From JBGSIC01 sp041751875 (lineage in GTDB: Bacteria > Bdellovibrionota > FAC87 > UBA2466 > JACKAF01), in the NCBI GenBank assembly GCA_041751875.1, contig JBGSIC010000013.1, positions 124,001 to 188,000 of the forward strand: DNA of 64,000 bases. Reading direction: 5' to 3'. Every line of letters starts with the position of its first letter. The stretch's first letter is position 1. The position numbers were made by a program, and so were the translations under genes. Of the stretch, positions 17,811-25,400 are shown piece after piece. The notes beneath the pieces were generated by a model. The model made no database searches, was not told where the DNA came from, and saw only the letters and a program-made list of their open reading frames with translations.

Positions 17811-19252
17811 TGTCTTACGAGTAAAGAAGTGCGGGGTTTGGCGGGCTGCACACGGTACTCTTTATTAAAATCTACATCTTCAATGGTAATAGTTTGCGGA
17901 AGCGTATCGGCCCGGAACGTTTTCACTTCTTCCCACTCGTAACCAAAAGGTTCAGGTTCTTTCGCCACAACCGCGTAGTCACGATACAACTCCAAAGAAC
18001 TCGTCGTGATTGTAATGGAATCGGTCTGCTCGTCATACTCCGCAACCGAACCGTAGGGCCGCGCCAAAGGATCACCTACAAAGATACCAACCATAGGATC
18101 TTTCACTGAATGCCAGTAGGCTTGAATGAGCGTTTTTCCTCTTAAGTAATTGTCTACAAAAACAGACGCTTTGGGAAAGCGTTCGGCAATCGCGTAAGGC
18201 TCAATCACCGTGCCGTAACTCCCCGTCGCGCCTGCTTCCAGCCAATCCAGCGCGGTCGTTTGGCCCTGTTTATCAAAAAGATAGCCCCCATAACTGGTTA
18301 AATGATCGCCCACGGCACCCGGCACATAAGTGTTGCAATGGATATCTGGCACTTCCGCGCGTCCAATAAAATAAAGTGCGATGTCTTTCTCATTCTTCAA
18401 ATAATCGCACTCGCCTTCTTTGGGTTCCCAAAGCACGGGCTTGTCGCTCTCACGGCCGGGCCACTCCTCTAGAACCGCTCTGAAATCTTTTTCGCGCTTT
18501 TCGGTGCGCAACTTGTCGTGGGAAATCACGAAATGCAAGTTCGCAGGCTGACTCTTGGTTCGGCTTTCAAAGCCTCTATCTATTAGGGCTTTAGCTTGCT
18601 CGGTATCCTTTCCTGCGAGCATCATCGCGGGCAGTACCTTGGCTTGCGTGTAAGGAAAATCAAAATCACGTTCAAAAAGAGGATTGTTGGCCAACGCCAC
18701 TTTGGGCTTCGGCTTTCCTGCGATTTTGCCCCAGATTTTTTGCCCGGTGCTGCGATAGTTGTTGTTTAGCTCGCAATAATTTTGGAGGTGCTCCGCAAAA
18801 GCAAAGCCCGCAGTTACCGCAATCGCACAGGTGTTTTTCTCAAAGACAATTCGGTACGGTCGGGTCCATGAAATGGCGATGGCCTCGGTAGTTGGTAATA
18901 GACGACGCTTAACGTGGTCATTGATGACCTGAAATTGTGTATTGGAAACGTCATTCGCCACATTGAAAGACATTTCAATCATCTGCTCATCTTTGAGCTC
19001 GTATTTTTCTTTGTAGTATCGCGCGACCGCTACAGATTGCGCATCGCTCTTATTAACGAGCACAACCAACTGGGGAGGCGTGATATCCGGCGAGGGCAAA
19101 TAGACCTGAACGTCCGGATGACTCGAATACGCTAGCCCCAACTGCACTTCCGGCGTAGGAGTGAAGGCGAACTGTCCCCAGCCCCCGCTACACACCGAGA
19201 AAAACAAAAAGAGCGCAGATTTTATTAAAAAGCGCCGCAAGTATGATCCCAT
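17807..19252 (-). CDS. TIGR03790 family secreted protein
   Basis: A 481-residue exported protein with a signal peptide (FLIKSALFLFFSVCSGGWG). The blocks LVVLVNKSDAQSVAVARYYK near residue 65, AIAISWTRPYRI near 143 and LEAGATGSYGTVIEPYA near 340 are those of TIGR03790, a family of secreted proteins of unknown function found in Myxococcus, planctomycetes and relatives. GNNN- or peptidase-type catalytic residues are not obvious. It is a single-gene unit; its upstream region holds a perfect GGCGG-TT-CCGCC palindrome at 19349-19360. Confidence 0.85.
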   Translation of the reverse strand: MGSYLRRFLIKSALFLFFSVCSGGWGQFAFTPTPEVQLGLAYSSHPDVQVYLPSPDITPPQLVVLVNKSDAQSVAVARYYKEKYELKDEQMIEMSFNVANDVSNTQFQVINDHVKRRLLPTTEAIAISWTRPYRIVFEKNTCAIAVTAGFAFAEHLQNYCELNNNYRSTGQKIWGKIAGKPKPKVALANNPLFERDFDFPYTQAKVLPAMMLAGKDTEQAKALIDRGFESRTKSQPANLHFVISHDKLRTEKREKDFRAVLEEWPGRESDKPVLWEPKEGECDYLKNEKDIALYFIGRAEVPDIHCNTYVPGAVGDHLTSYGGYLFDKQGQTTALDWLEAGATGSYGTVIEPYAIAERFPKASVFVDNYLRGKTLIQAYWHSVKDPMVGIFVGDPLARPYGSVAEYDEQTDSITITTSSLELYRDYAVVAKEPEPFGYEWEEVKTFRADTLPQTITIEDVDFNKEYRVQPAKPRTSLLVRH

Positions 19253-19419
19253 CTAACCTATAGATCATGGATAACTGAGGCGCGACACTGCGCGCAAGAA
19301 CTAACTGAAGAGGCCGGAATTTTTCTGCTGCTACGTGGCCAGGATGGGGCGGTTCCGCCACCAGGGCGCATAAGTATTTGAGGTTGCGTCGAATTATTCA
19401 CCCCCATTTAGGGGGCCTT

Positions 19420-19455
19420 GGGACTTTTTCTGCCCCTAGTGGGACAAGATGTCGC
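19420..19455 (+). promoter_or_regulatory. Two GGGAC elements upstream of oxidase operon
   Basis: GGGAC starts at 19420 (followed by TTTTTCT-GCCCC) and at 19441 (GGGAC-AAGAT-GTCGC, a near-perfect inverted repeat with five-base spacer). They lie 67 and 46 bp before the -24 GG. Confidence 0.5.
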
Positions 19456-19485
19456 GAAGATTACCAACTTTCTGCCTGAAAAGGA

Positions 19486-19501
19486 TGGCACCTCCCTTGC
19501 A
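19486..19501 (+). promoter_or_regulatory. Sigma-54 -24/-12 promoter of oxidase operon
   Basis: TGGCAC-CTCCC-TTGCA is a full consensus match with GG at 19487 and GC at 19499. The predicted start near 19512 leaves a 49-base leader. Confidence 0.85.
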
Positions 19502-19560
19502 ATTTGTTGCCTCATTCATGCGGACTTTCTGACTTAGGAAAATTAAGAGGAAGAAATTTA

Positions 19561-20355
19561 ATGCGGCGACTTCTATGGATTTCCACACTGTGCTGGATGT
19601 CTACCTTACAGGCCGAGCCCACGACTTTTACTCAAGCGATGACCTCTCAGCAACTCATCGCTTCGGGCCAAGAGGCCTTTCTTAAACGCTGTTCAGGCTG
19701 CCATGGGGCAACCGCAGAGGGCAATGGCCCGGCCGCGCCAATGCTCAATCCGCGCCCTAGAAATCTGGTAAGCGGGTACTTTAAGTTTCGCTCCACGCCT
19801 CCAGGAGTTCTCCCCACCGTGTCTGACCTTCTGCGAACAATCGATCAGGGGGTTCCTGGCACCAGCATGCCGTCGTTTCGCGATGTTTCGAATCAAGAAA
19901 AACTTGCGCTCGTTGCCTACATCCGATCGCTTCGACCTGAATTCTTGGAGACCCGAGGGGATCAGCTAAGCCTTGCTATCTCGCCGCCACCCAAAGAAAT
20001 TTTTTCACGTAAGGAGACTTTAATCGCAGCAGCAAAAAGAGGTCTGCCGATTTACCAACGTAACTGTCGCATGTGTCATGGCGATGGCGGAAAAGGCGAC
20101 GGGCCTTCGACTGAAGAAATGGTCGACTCCGACGATTACCCGATCAAGCCGGCAGACTTAACCAAAAACACGATCAAGAGCGGCCCTACCGCCAAAGATA
20201 TTTTTAAAGCGATCACACTAGGAATCGAAGGCGCTCCCATGCCGACCTATCAGCAGACCCTTACTGAGGCAGAGCGATGGGATCTTACGGCTTATGTGTT
20301 TTACCTCCGAGGGCGCGCCGCGGGAGTTTATAGCGAAGAGGATACTCTCCAATGA
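19561..20355 (+). CDS. Exported diheme cytochrome c, probable catalytic-part equivalent of CcoP
   Basis: A 264-residue protein with a signal peptide (RRLLWISTLCWMSTLQA) and two class I cytochrome c domains. Heme sites are CSGCH at 44-48 and CRMCH at 169-173, with distal Met candidates in SMPSF and PMPTY. It lacks a membrane anchor beyond the signal sequence. As the first gene of the oxidase operon, overlapping ccoN by ATGA, it probably delivers electrons to it as the two heme domains of CcoP normally do. The ATG at 19561 has AGAGGAAG upstream; an earlier in-frame start at 19504 does not. Confidence 0.9.
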   Translation: MRRLLWISTLCWMSTLQAEPTTFTQAMTSQQLIASGQEAFLKRCSGCHGATAEGNGPAAPMLNPRPRNLVSGYFKFRSTPPGVLPTVSDLLRTIDQGVPGTSMPSFRDVSNQEKLALVAYIRSLRPEFLETRGDQLSLAISPPPKEIFSRKETLIAAAKRGLPIYQRNCRMCHGDGGKGDGPSTEEMVDSDDYPIKPADLTKNTIKSGPTAKDIFKAITLGIEGAPMPTYQQTLTEAERWDLTAYVFYLRGRAAGVYSEEDTLQ

Positions 20356-21731
20356 AAAACAACGAAGGATCCGAACTAGTTGATTACACCGTAATCAAAA
20401 TGCACTTTTACGCAGCGGTAGCCTTTATTTTTGTCGTTATTCTTACGGGACTGACTTACTCGCTCCAGTTTCTGCAAAAATATCCGTTCCCCGGTGTGGA
20501 ATACCTTTCACCAGGACGTATCCGCATGGTGCATACGGCCGGAGTTGCCTATGCATGGCTGGCGAATGGTCTTTTCGCCACCCTCTACTATATGGTGCCA
20601 AAGTTAACAGGCTACCGAACCCTTTCCTGGGGGCTGGGACGCGGTTTGTTTTGGGCCTACAACGCTCTCGTACTTGGGAGCGTGGTGCTCATTTTAGGGG
20701 GACACGCGCAAGGGCTGGAGTGGGCCGAGACGCCCGCCGTACTGGATCCGTTTATCGCTCTAACCGTTGTGCTTTTTGTGATCAATCTGCTGGTCCCGAT
20801 TTTTAAGGCACGTGCCGAGAAAATGTACGTAAGCCTTTGGTACATCACCGCAGCGCTTATTTGGACGCCTTTGGTTTATGTCATGGGGAACTTCCTTCCC
20901 CAGTACTTTTTTGCCGGGACATCGGGAGCCACAATTTCCTCAATGTACATTCACGATCTTGTGGGTTTGTTTGTTACCCCGATCGGTATTGCGATGGTTT
21001 ACTATCTTCTCCCCGTGGCAATGAAGCGACCGCTATATAGCCATGCTCTTTCCATCATCGGTTTTTGGGGACTCGCCTTTTTTTACCCCATGAACAGTGC
21101 GCACCATTACCTGTTCTCCCCCATCCCGCTTTGGACACAATATTTTAGTATCGTCGCGTCTATTGGCGTCCATGTCGTCGTATACACGGTCGTCTTTAAC
21201 ATCATTGCGACACTCGCTTCGGATTGGAAACAGCTTATCGATAACCTTCCCGTTAGATGGATTTTCTTCGGCACCATTGCTTACCTTATTACCTGCATTC
21301 AGTGTGCAGTCCAAGTTACGCTCTCCGCCCAATCGATCATTCACTTCACCGATTGGGTTGTAGGGCACTCCCACTTTGTACTTTTTGGGACATTTAGTTT
21401 TTGGGTCACAGCATGGATGTACTATCTGCTACCCCGCATTTGGGGAGTGCCTTGGTACTCGGAAGGTCTTGCGAAATGGCATTTTTGGTTGCTTGCTCTT
21501 GGCATTTCTCTCATGCAAATCGATCTACTCGCAGCCGGTGTGGTTCAGGGAATGATGTGGAAAGCACTTTCCCCGTTCATCGATAGCGTCGCCGCTTCGA
21601 TTCCCTTCTGGTGGGTACGCACTTTCACCGGAATTATGATTCTCGCCGGAGAGTGTTGCTTCCTTACTAATTTCTACCTCACCTGGCGCGAAAGTCAGCA
21701 ACCCCGTCAGATAGCACTGGAGACAGCATGA
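20352..21731 (+). CDS. ccoN: Divergent cbb3-type cytochrome oxidase subunit I
   Basis: A 459-residue, roughly 12-helix heme-copper oxidase subunit. Visible ligands: His61 (RMVHT, low-spin heme), His201 (YIHDLVG) and His251/His252 (SAHHY) for CuB, His339 and His341 (VVGHSHF) for the two hemes. Tyr245, six residues before the His pair, occupies the place of the cross-linked active-site Tyr of cbb3 enzymes, which argues for oxygen rather than NO reduction. GHSHFVLFG replaces the usual GHVHxGALGW and IHD replaces GHN, so it is a remote branch. It is coupled by overlaps to genes on both sides. Confidence 0.85.
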   Translation: MKNNEGSELVDYTVIKMHFYAAVAFIFVVILTGLTYSLQFLQKYPFPGVEYLSPGRIRMVHTAGVAYAWLANGLFATLYYMVPKLTGYRTLSWGLGRGLFWAYNALVLGSVVLILGGHAQGLEWAETPAVLDPFIALTVVLFVINLLVPIFKARAEKMYVSLWYITAALIWTPLVYVMGNFLPQYFFAGTSGATISSMYIHDLVGLFVTPIGIAMVYYLLPVAMKRPLYSHALSIIGFWGLAFFYPMNSAHHYLFSPIPLWTQYFSIVASIGVHVVVYTVVFNIIATLASDWKQLIDNLPVRWIFFGTIAYLITCIQCAVQVTLSAQSIIHFTDWVVGHSHFVLFGTFSFWVTAWMYYLLPRIWGVPWYSEGLAKWHFWLLALGISLMQIDLLAAGVVQGMMWKALSPFIDSVAASIPFWWVRTFTGIMILAGECCFLTNFYLTWRESQQPRQIALETA

Positions 21732-22348
21732 AACTGAATATTCTGGAAAAGTTCAGCGGTGTTTTTCTCCTCGCGGGCTTGGTCCTCTTTATCGTCGCGG
21801 TCATTGGTTTAGCTGCGGTTCCTGTATGGATGGTCGAGAAAAAAGGGGGGAGCGAAGGACTTCCTAAAAGCGTTCCTGAAAACTTCCAAGATACCTACGC
21901 TGATCTTGAAGGCTACCATCAAGCACTTTTTCGGGGACGCGACATTTATATCGCGGAAGGCTGTTGGCACTGTCACAGCCAGTTTGTTCGCCCTACAGCC
22001 AATGAAAATCTTCGCTATGGCCCCGTATCCACTTCAGGCGAATCGCAAAACCTTTTGAACCTTCCGCAACTCTTCGGTACGCGTCGGGTGGGGCCGGATC
22101 TTAGTCGCGAAGCGGGCAAAAGACCCAATGATTGGCACTACGCCCACCTTTATCGCCCCACGAACGTGGAGCCCCAATCCGTAATGCCGGCGTATCCGTG
22201 GTTTTTTGAAATGGTAGAAGGCGTTCCGGTTCCGAACGCGGATGGCAAGGCGATCGTCGCTTATCTCCAGTGGTTAGGGAGCACCGTGCAAAACAGAAAG
22301 GAAAGTGCGTATGACTACGAGCAAGACACCCTGCCCCCGACTGAATAA
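21728..22348 (+). CDS. ccoO: cbb3-type oxidase monoheme subunit CcoO
   Basis: A 206-residue membrane-anchored cytochrome c. One N-terminal helix (residues 12-35) is followed by GRDIYIAEGCWHCHSQFVRP with the heme site CWHCH at 79-83, RYGPVSTSGE, RRVGPDLSRE and VMPAYPWFF supplying the Met ligand. These are the fixed blocks of CcoO. Length is normal. It overlaps ccoN by ATGA and is itself overlapped by the next small gene. Confidence 0.92.
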   Translation: MKLNILEKFSGVFLLAGLVLFIVAVIGLAAVPVWMVEKKGGSEGLPKSVPENFQDTYADLEGYHQALFRGRDIYIAEGCWHCHSQFVRPTANENLRYGPVSTSGESQNLLNLPQLFGTRRVGPDLSREAGKRPNDWHYAHLYRPTNVEPQSVMPAYPWFFEMVEGVPVPNADGKAIVAYLQWLGSTVQNRKESAYDYEQDTLPPTE

Positions 22349-22595
22349 AGCGCGCAAAGTTTGGCTGATCGCCATTGTGGGCGGCACACTTCTGGTGGCG
22401 TATCTATTCAACTTGGTGTGGGGACATCCTGAAACAGTTGCTTGCCTCGTTTACGCGATTCTCGCTTCCGCTTTTTTGGTAGCTCAGCTCGTTGGGTTTG
22501 TTCTTTCGCAAACTCAATATTCCGACGGCTTAGAAGACGCAAAATTTAGAATGCTGGAGAACGAGGAGGCTGAATGGCGTCATCTAACAAACTAA
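22311..22595 (+). CDS. Small two-helix membrane protein of oxidase operon
   Basis: A 94-residue protein with two hydrophobic helices (VWLIAIVGGTLLVAYLFNLVW and a second around residue 60) and an acidic C-terminus. It overlaps ccoO by 38 bases and the next gene by 22, so coexpression is certain. The ATG at 22311 has AAAGGAAA about ten bases upstream; a GTG at 22305 is also possible. I recognise no family; an accessory subunit or assembly factor is likely from position alone. Confidence 0.7.
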   Translation: MTTSKTPCPRLNKARKVWLIAIVGGTLLVAYLFNLVWGHPETVACLVYAILASAFLVAQLVGFVLSQTQYSDGLEDAKFRMLENEEAEWRHLTN

Positions 22596-22798
22596 AACGA
22601 CTGCCTCATCTTTGTTTGGTTTGTGGAGTCGACTCGGGCCCGATTCGCACATTTTTGCTTCTTTTTATCGGTGCCCTAGTAGGAGCCTCCCTCCTGTCTA
22701 TGCTCTGGGCTTATTTAACTGGGCGCCTCAAAGATCGCAGCGAAATGGGCATGATTGCGCTAGATGCGGAGGAAAGAGAACATGAAAGAACCGACTGA
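22574..22798 (+). CDS. Small membrane protein with CxxC near N-terminus
   Basis: A 74-residue protein: a basic start, a CLVCG motif at residues 14-18, then one long hydrophobic region (FLLLFIGALVGASLLSMLWAYL) and a charged tail. Cys-x-x-Cys before a helix could bind metal or be redox active, possibly in heme or copper delivery; that is inference. It overlaps genes on both sides. Confidence 0.65.
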   Translation: MASSNKLKRLPHLCLVCGVDSGPIRTFLLLFIGALVGASLLSMLWAYLTGRLKDRSEMGMIALDAEEREHERTD

Positions 22799-22931
22799 AA
22801 AAGATTTTCTTCATTACACAGGATCTCATATTCCCCGGGTCATCCGGCTGGTCTGGACCATACTTATCCTTTTTTCAGTTTATTACATCGCCAAGTACGC
22901 GTGGCCAAACCTGTTGGAAGCTTTGAAGTAA
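22782..22931 (+). CDS. 49-residue protein resembling the CcoP N-terminal anchor
   Basis: A short gene starting at ATG 22782 with GGAGG upstream, inside the end of the previous gene. The product reads like the membrane anchor of CcoP: a SHIPRVIR block where CcoP has an NPLPRWW-type turn, then one helix (LVWTILILFSVYYIAKYAW) and a stop where CcoP would continue into its heme domains. With the separate diheme cytochrome at 19561 this gives a split CcoP. The match is by eye only. Confidence 0.65.
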   Translation: MKEPTEKDFLHYTGSHIPRVIRLVWTILILFSVYYIAKYAWPNLLEALK

Positions 22932-22939
22932 GAGCGCTT

Positions 22940-23419
22940 ATGGACCTACCCAACCCAAAGCCCGTAGTCTTTACGCCGGAAGAGCAACGCCGCCGTTCAG
23001 GCAGCATTCTGTATGCTCTTTTGTGGCTAGTAATCGGTTACGCCTTTATTCATAAAATTGCCGTTCCGCTTGCGCTTAAGCTCACCCCGCTGGCTGATTC
23101 CCCTTACGCGCACTTGGATCTCTGGTTTTTTCCCGCCTTTGCTCTCGCTTACTGTCTAAAAACAGGGAACAACACTGCCGCCAGCTTCTTCGCTGGAGGG
23201 GGAATCGTCTACGGCGCCTACGAGATCTTAATGACGGCAAACGGAGCTTATCCAGGTTGGTTGGGTTTCAGCAAAATGCTTTCCTCCATTCCTCTGGCGG
23301 GACTTTGTGTGGCTTTTCTTTCGGGGCCGCATTTGAAAACTGTCGCTCGCGCAGCTTGGTTGGGTGCGTTGAGCGTGACCCTTATAAAGCTTTTCCTATG
23401 GGGTATGCGCGGATGGTGA
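22940..23419 (+). CDS. Membrane protein of oxidase operon, unknown
   Basis: A 159-residue protein with a proline-rich cytoplasmic start and about five hydrophobic segments. The ATG at 22940 is eight bases after the previous stop; a longer frame from 22901 would overlap that gene. I do not recognise it. It retains no Cys or His pattern for cofactor binding. Confidence 0.7.
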   Translation: MDLPNPKPVVFTPEEQRRRSGSILYALLWLVIGYAFIHKIAVPLALKLTPLADSPYAHLDLWFFPAFALAYCLKTGNNTAASFFAGGGIVYGAYEILMTANGAYPGWLGFSKMLSSIPLAGLCVAFLSGPHLKTVARAAWLGALSVTLIKLFLWGMRGW

Positions 23420-23517
23420 ATTTTGACGCCTTAGTTCACCTAATCGAACTCTTCATCGTAGGAGCTACCATCATTGTAGTTTGGTATGCCCACTCCCTAC
23501 GCCGGAGAAAAAAATAA
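23413..23517 (+). CDS. 34-residue single-helix protein, CcoQ-like
   Basis: ATG 23413 overlaps the previous stop by seven bases and the frame ends at TAA 23515-23517, itself overlapping the next ATG. The product is one hydrophobic helix (LIELFIVGATIIVVWYAHSL) followed by RRRKK. This is the shape of the small oxidase subunit CcoQ, though too short for a family match. Confidence 0.6.
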   Translation: MVNFDALVHLIELFIVGATIIVVWYAHSLRRRKK

Positions 23518-23885
23518 TGTGCGACGTGCTGATCATCCGGCCGTCGAAATTGCGAACTGGGGCTCCCATTACCGCCATTGCGCACGTGGAAGAAGGATCT
23601 TCAAAATCCATCCACCTCGAGGTCAAACCGGAAGGCCAGCTCGGGTTGGAGCCTTTTCAAGTCCCGACTGAACTCGAAAATGACCACCTGCAAGCGCAGT
23701 TTACGGTGAGTTTTCCGGGGACTTACAACCTGACTCTGGGAAAACATTCTCGAAGAATAGAAGTGAGTCCCCAGATTGATCTCACCTTTCGAACCGAGTT
23801 TGGTCTCTTTTTCATCGCCGTTGCATTGATTGTTGGAGGAATGATTCTATGGCTCAGAAAAAAAGGCATGGTTGGATCTGCCTAG
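23517..23885 (+). CDS. Membrane-anchored protein with extracytoplasmic-type domain
   Basis: A 122-residue protein from the ATG that overlaps the preceding TAA. About 90 residues look like a beta-sandwich (alternating hydrophobics, PEGQLGLEPF, FPGTYNLTLG), followed by one C-terminal helix (LFFIAVALIVGGMILWL) and a basic end. It has some resemblance in layout to FixH-type accessory proteins, without sequence match I can vouch for. No signal peptide is visible, so topology is uncertain. Confidence 0.6.
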   Translation: MCDVLIIRPSKLRTGAPITAIAHVEEGSSKSIHLEVKPEGQLGLEPFQVPTELENDHLQAQFTVSFPGTYNLTLGKHSRRIEVSPQIDLTFRTEFGLFFIAVALIVGGMILWLRKKGMVGSA

Positions 23886-24094
23886 CACTTTGGGCAATTC
23901 TCATCGCTGCAGGCATTATAGGCAAAAGGGTTTTCTATCAACCTGACCTCGTCGTTTTTTTTCATCTCCCAGCTGCAGTCATGCTGGTGTTGGGCTGGTA
24001 CTTACTTTCCGCGGATGTGCGCCGACGGTACGCAAAAACCTGCGCAGAAATGCTGCGAGCAAAAACGTCTCCCGTAACGAAAGAAACTCACTAA
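23849..24094 (+). CDS. Small two-helix membrane protein
   Basis: An 81-residue protein with two helices (ICLALWAILIAAGIIGKRVF and a second at residues 38-55) and a basic C-terminal region. It overlaps the previous gene by 37 bases. Unknown; placed in the oxidase operon. Confidence 0.6.
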   Translation: MAQKKRHGWICLALWAILIAAGIIGKRVFYQPDLVVFFHLPAAVMLVLGWYLLSADVRRRYAKTCAEMLRAKTSPVTKETH

Positions 24095-24110
24095 ACTAAA
24101 GGAACAAACC

Positions 24111-24320
24111 ATGACAAAAAACATTCATTCCCTTGAACGAAGAATTCGCATCATCGGCGGACTTTTAATCGCAAGTCTAGCCTTCTGGGGTCCATCAAAT
24201 CCCCTTTTTCTAATCGGTCTTATTCCGGTACTGACTGGTCTCTCAGGCTGGTGTCCCGCTTACACCATGCTCGGCGTAAGCACATGCAAACACGTGCCCA
24301 AGAAAGAAAACAAGGTCTGA
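24111..24320 (+). CDS. DUF2892 (YgaP-type) membrane protein
   Basis: A 69-residue protein. HSLERRIRIIGGLLIASL, a short loop, LIPVLTGLSGWCPAYTMLGVSTC matches DUF2892, the two-helix membrane module found fused to rhodanese in YgaP and alone elsewhere. The paired cysteines (Cys48 and Cys59) are typical. AAAGGAAC precedes the ATG. It is the last gene of the oxidase operon; members are often linked to sulfur metabolism. Confidence 0.85.
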   Translation: MTKNIHSLERRIRIIGGLLIASLAFWGPSNPLFLIGLIPVLTGLSGWCPAYTMLGVSTCKHVPKKENKV

Positions 24321-24337
24321 CAAACCGGCCCACGACG

Positions 24338-24352
24338 GGGACTATTTGTCCC
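24338..24352 (+). promoter_or_regulatory. Perfect inverted repeat GGGAC-N5-GTCCC
   Basis: GGGAC-TATTT-GTCCC, 56 bp before the -24 GG of the CBS-gene promoter. It is the best copy of the GGGAC element in the window. Confidence 0.6.
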
Positions 24353-24391
24353 GGCTTTCACAATAAGACTACTCCCATGGCCTGATTTGGA

Positions 24392-24408
24392 TTGGCCTCG
24401 GCCTTGCA
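24392..24408 (+). promoter_or_regulatory. Sigma-54 -24/-12 promoter of CBS operon
   Basis: TTGGCC-TCGGCC-TTGCA with GG at 24394 and GC at 24406, exact spacing. The predicted start near 24419 is followed by the ribosome site AAGGAG and ATG 24437. Confidence 0.8.
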
Positions 24409-24436
24409 ATTCGCAAAGGGATATAAGGAGAGCAAA

Positions 24437-24841
24437 ATGGTCCACAGAATGCCACAAGTCAGACAGTTTATGACTCCCGCGCCTCAAACCATCGACAGGG
24501 GGGCCTCACTTAAAGAGGTGCAGCGTTGCATGCGCAAATATGGCGTACGCCATCTACCAGTCCGTTCAGAAAACAAAATTGTGGGCGTAATCAGCGACCG
24601 AAGCACCAAGACCGCTTTGGGAATAAGACTCTCCGAAACATTTACTGCTGAAGACATTATGATTACCGATCCTTTTTCGGTTTCCCCAGAGGAGGATCTA
24701 GACATCGTTGTCGGGAAAATGGCTGAAGACAAGTTTGGGTGCGCTCTGATCCAAGAAGATGGAGAAGTGGTCGGAATCTTTACGACAACAGACGCCTGCC
24801 GGGCTTTGCGCCAACTTCTTGAAACAGTTTACGTCGATTAA
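24437..24841 (+). CDS. Two-CBS-domain protein
   Basis: A 134-residue protein made only of a CBS pair. The first half has QFMTPAPQTIDRGASLKE and GVRHLPVRSENKIVGVISD, the second AEDIMITDPFSVSPEE and GCALIQEDGEVVGIFTTTD. Such stand-alone pairs bind adenine nucleotides and act as energy sensors on partner proteins. The ATG at 24437 has AAGGAG at good distance. It opens an operon with a degenerate phosphoribosyltransferase and a second CBS protein. Confidence 0.92.
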   Translation: MVHRMPQVRQFMTPAPQTIDRGASLKEVQRCMRKYGVRHLPVRSENKIVGVISDRSTKTALGIRLSETFTAEDIMITDPFSVSPEEDLDIVVGKMAEDKFGCALIQEDGEVVGIFTTTDACRALRQLLETVYVD

Positions 24842-24856
24842 GGGAAAATCACTTCG

Positions 24857-25348
24857 ATGGTAAACATCTATGAATATTTTGAGAATCGTCGCGACGCGGG
24901 GGAGCGCCTCAGTGCCCATCCCGACTTTCAAAATATTGATAAAGGCATTGTCCTCGCTCTCACTCGGGAGGGAGTACCTATTGGGGCCGAGATTGCCCGC
25001 GCACACCATTTTGATTTCGAACCCTACTACCGCCAGCGTGCCACTGTTAAGTCGTTGCGAGAAAGATCCGCCATTCTGACCACTGATGGAATTGAAGATG
25101 CCGCTCTGACAATAGGTACGATCCATTGGCTGAGGAACGAAGCCGTTAATAAGATCCTTGTGGCTACTCCGGTAATTGCGCCGGCGGCGCTTTCCACTAT
25201 TGAGAGGGTAGTCGACAAGGTCATTTTTATGTTTGCTCCCCATGAATTCTACGCAGCGGGTGAGTGGTATATGGACTTTAGTCCAACCTCGGACCTTGAG
25301 ATCGATTCTCTTCTTGAGCCTTTTAAATACCCGGTTGAGGCGACTTGA
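24857..25348 (+). CDS. Degenerate phosphoribosyltransferase-like protein
   Basis: A 163-residue shortened relative of the enzyme at 9502. Shared blocks are the N-terminal FENRRDAGERL, LALTREGVPIGAEIA near residue 33, ATPVIAPAALSTIE near 103 and AAGEWYMDFSPTSDLEIDSLL at the end. The PRPP loop reads TTDGIEDAAL (Asp77) instead of VDDGLATGAS, and the segment with RKIGVPEQREYAMGS is missing. Catalysis is therefore unlikely; a ligand-binding or regulatory role is my inference. It sits between two CBS genes, 15 bases after the first. Confidence 0.75.
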   Translation: MVNIYEYFENRRDAGERLSAHPDFQNIDKGIVLALTREGVPIGAEIARAHHFDFEPYYRQRATVKSLRERSAILTTDGIEDAALTIGTIHWLRNEAVNKILVATPVIAPAALSTIERVVDKVIFMFAPHEFYAAGEWYMDFSPTSDLEIDSLLEPFKYPVEAT

Positions 25349-25400
25349 CATCCTACGGGGCGGGAACTTTGTTTCAAAAACGATTTAGTAAGGAGTAAAA

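Larger units (their letters stand above)
19253..19560. other. 308-bp intergenic region between TIGR03790 gene and oxidase operon
   Basis: It contains a GGCGGTTCCGCC palindrome (19349-19360), a CCCCC-ATTTA-GGGGG inverted repeat (19401-19415), two GGGAC elements and the sigma-54 promoter of the oxidase operon, listed separately. No further gene is seen. Confidence 0.6.

Noticed and set aside
19253..19345. TGGCCA with CAGCA on the minus strand before the TIGR03790 gene
   Set aside because: Spacing fits but the -12 box lacks TTGC; too weak.
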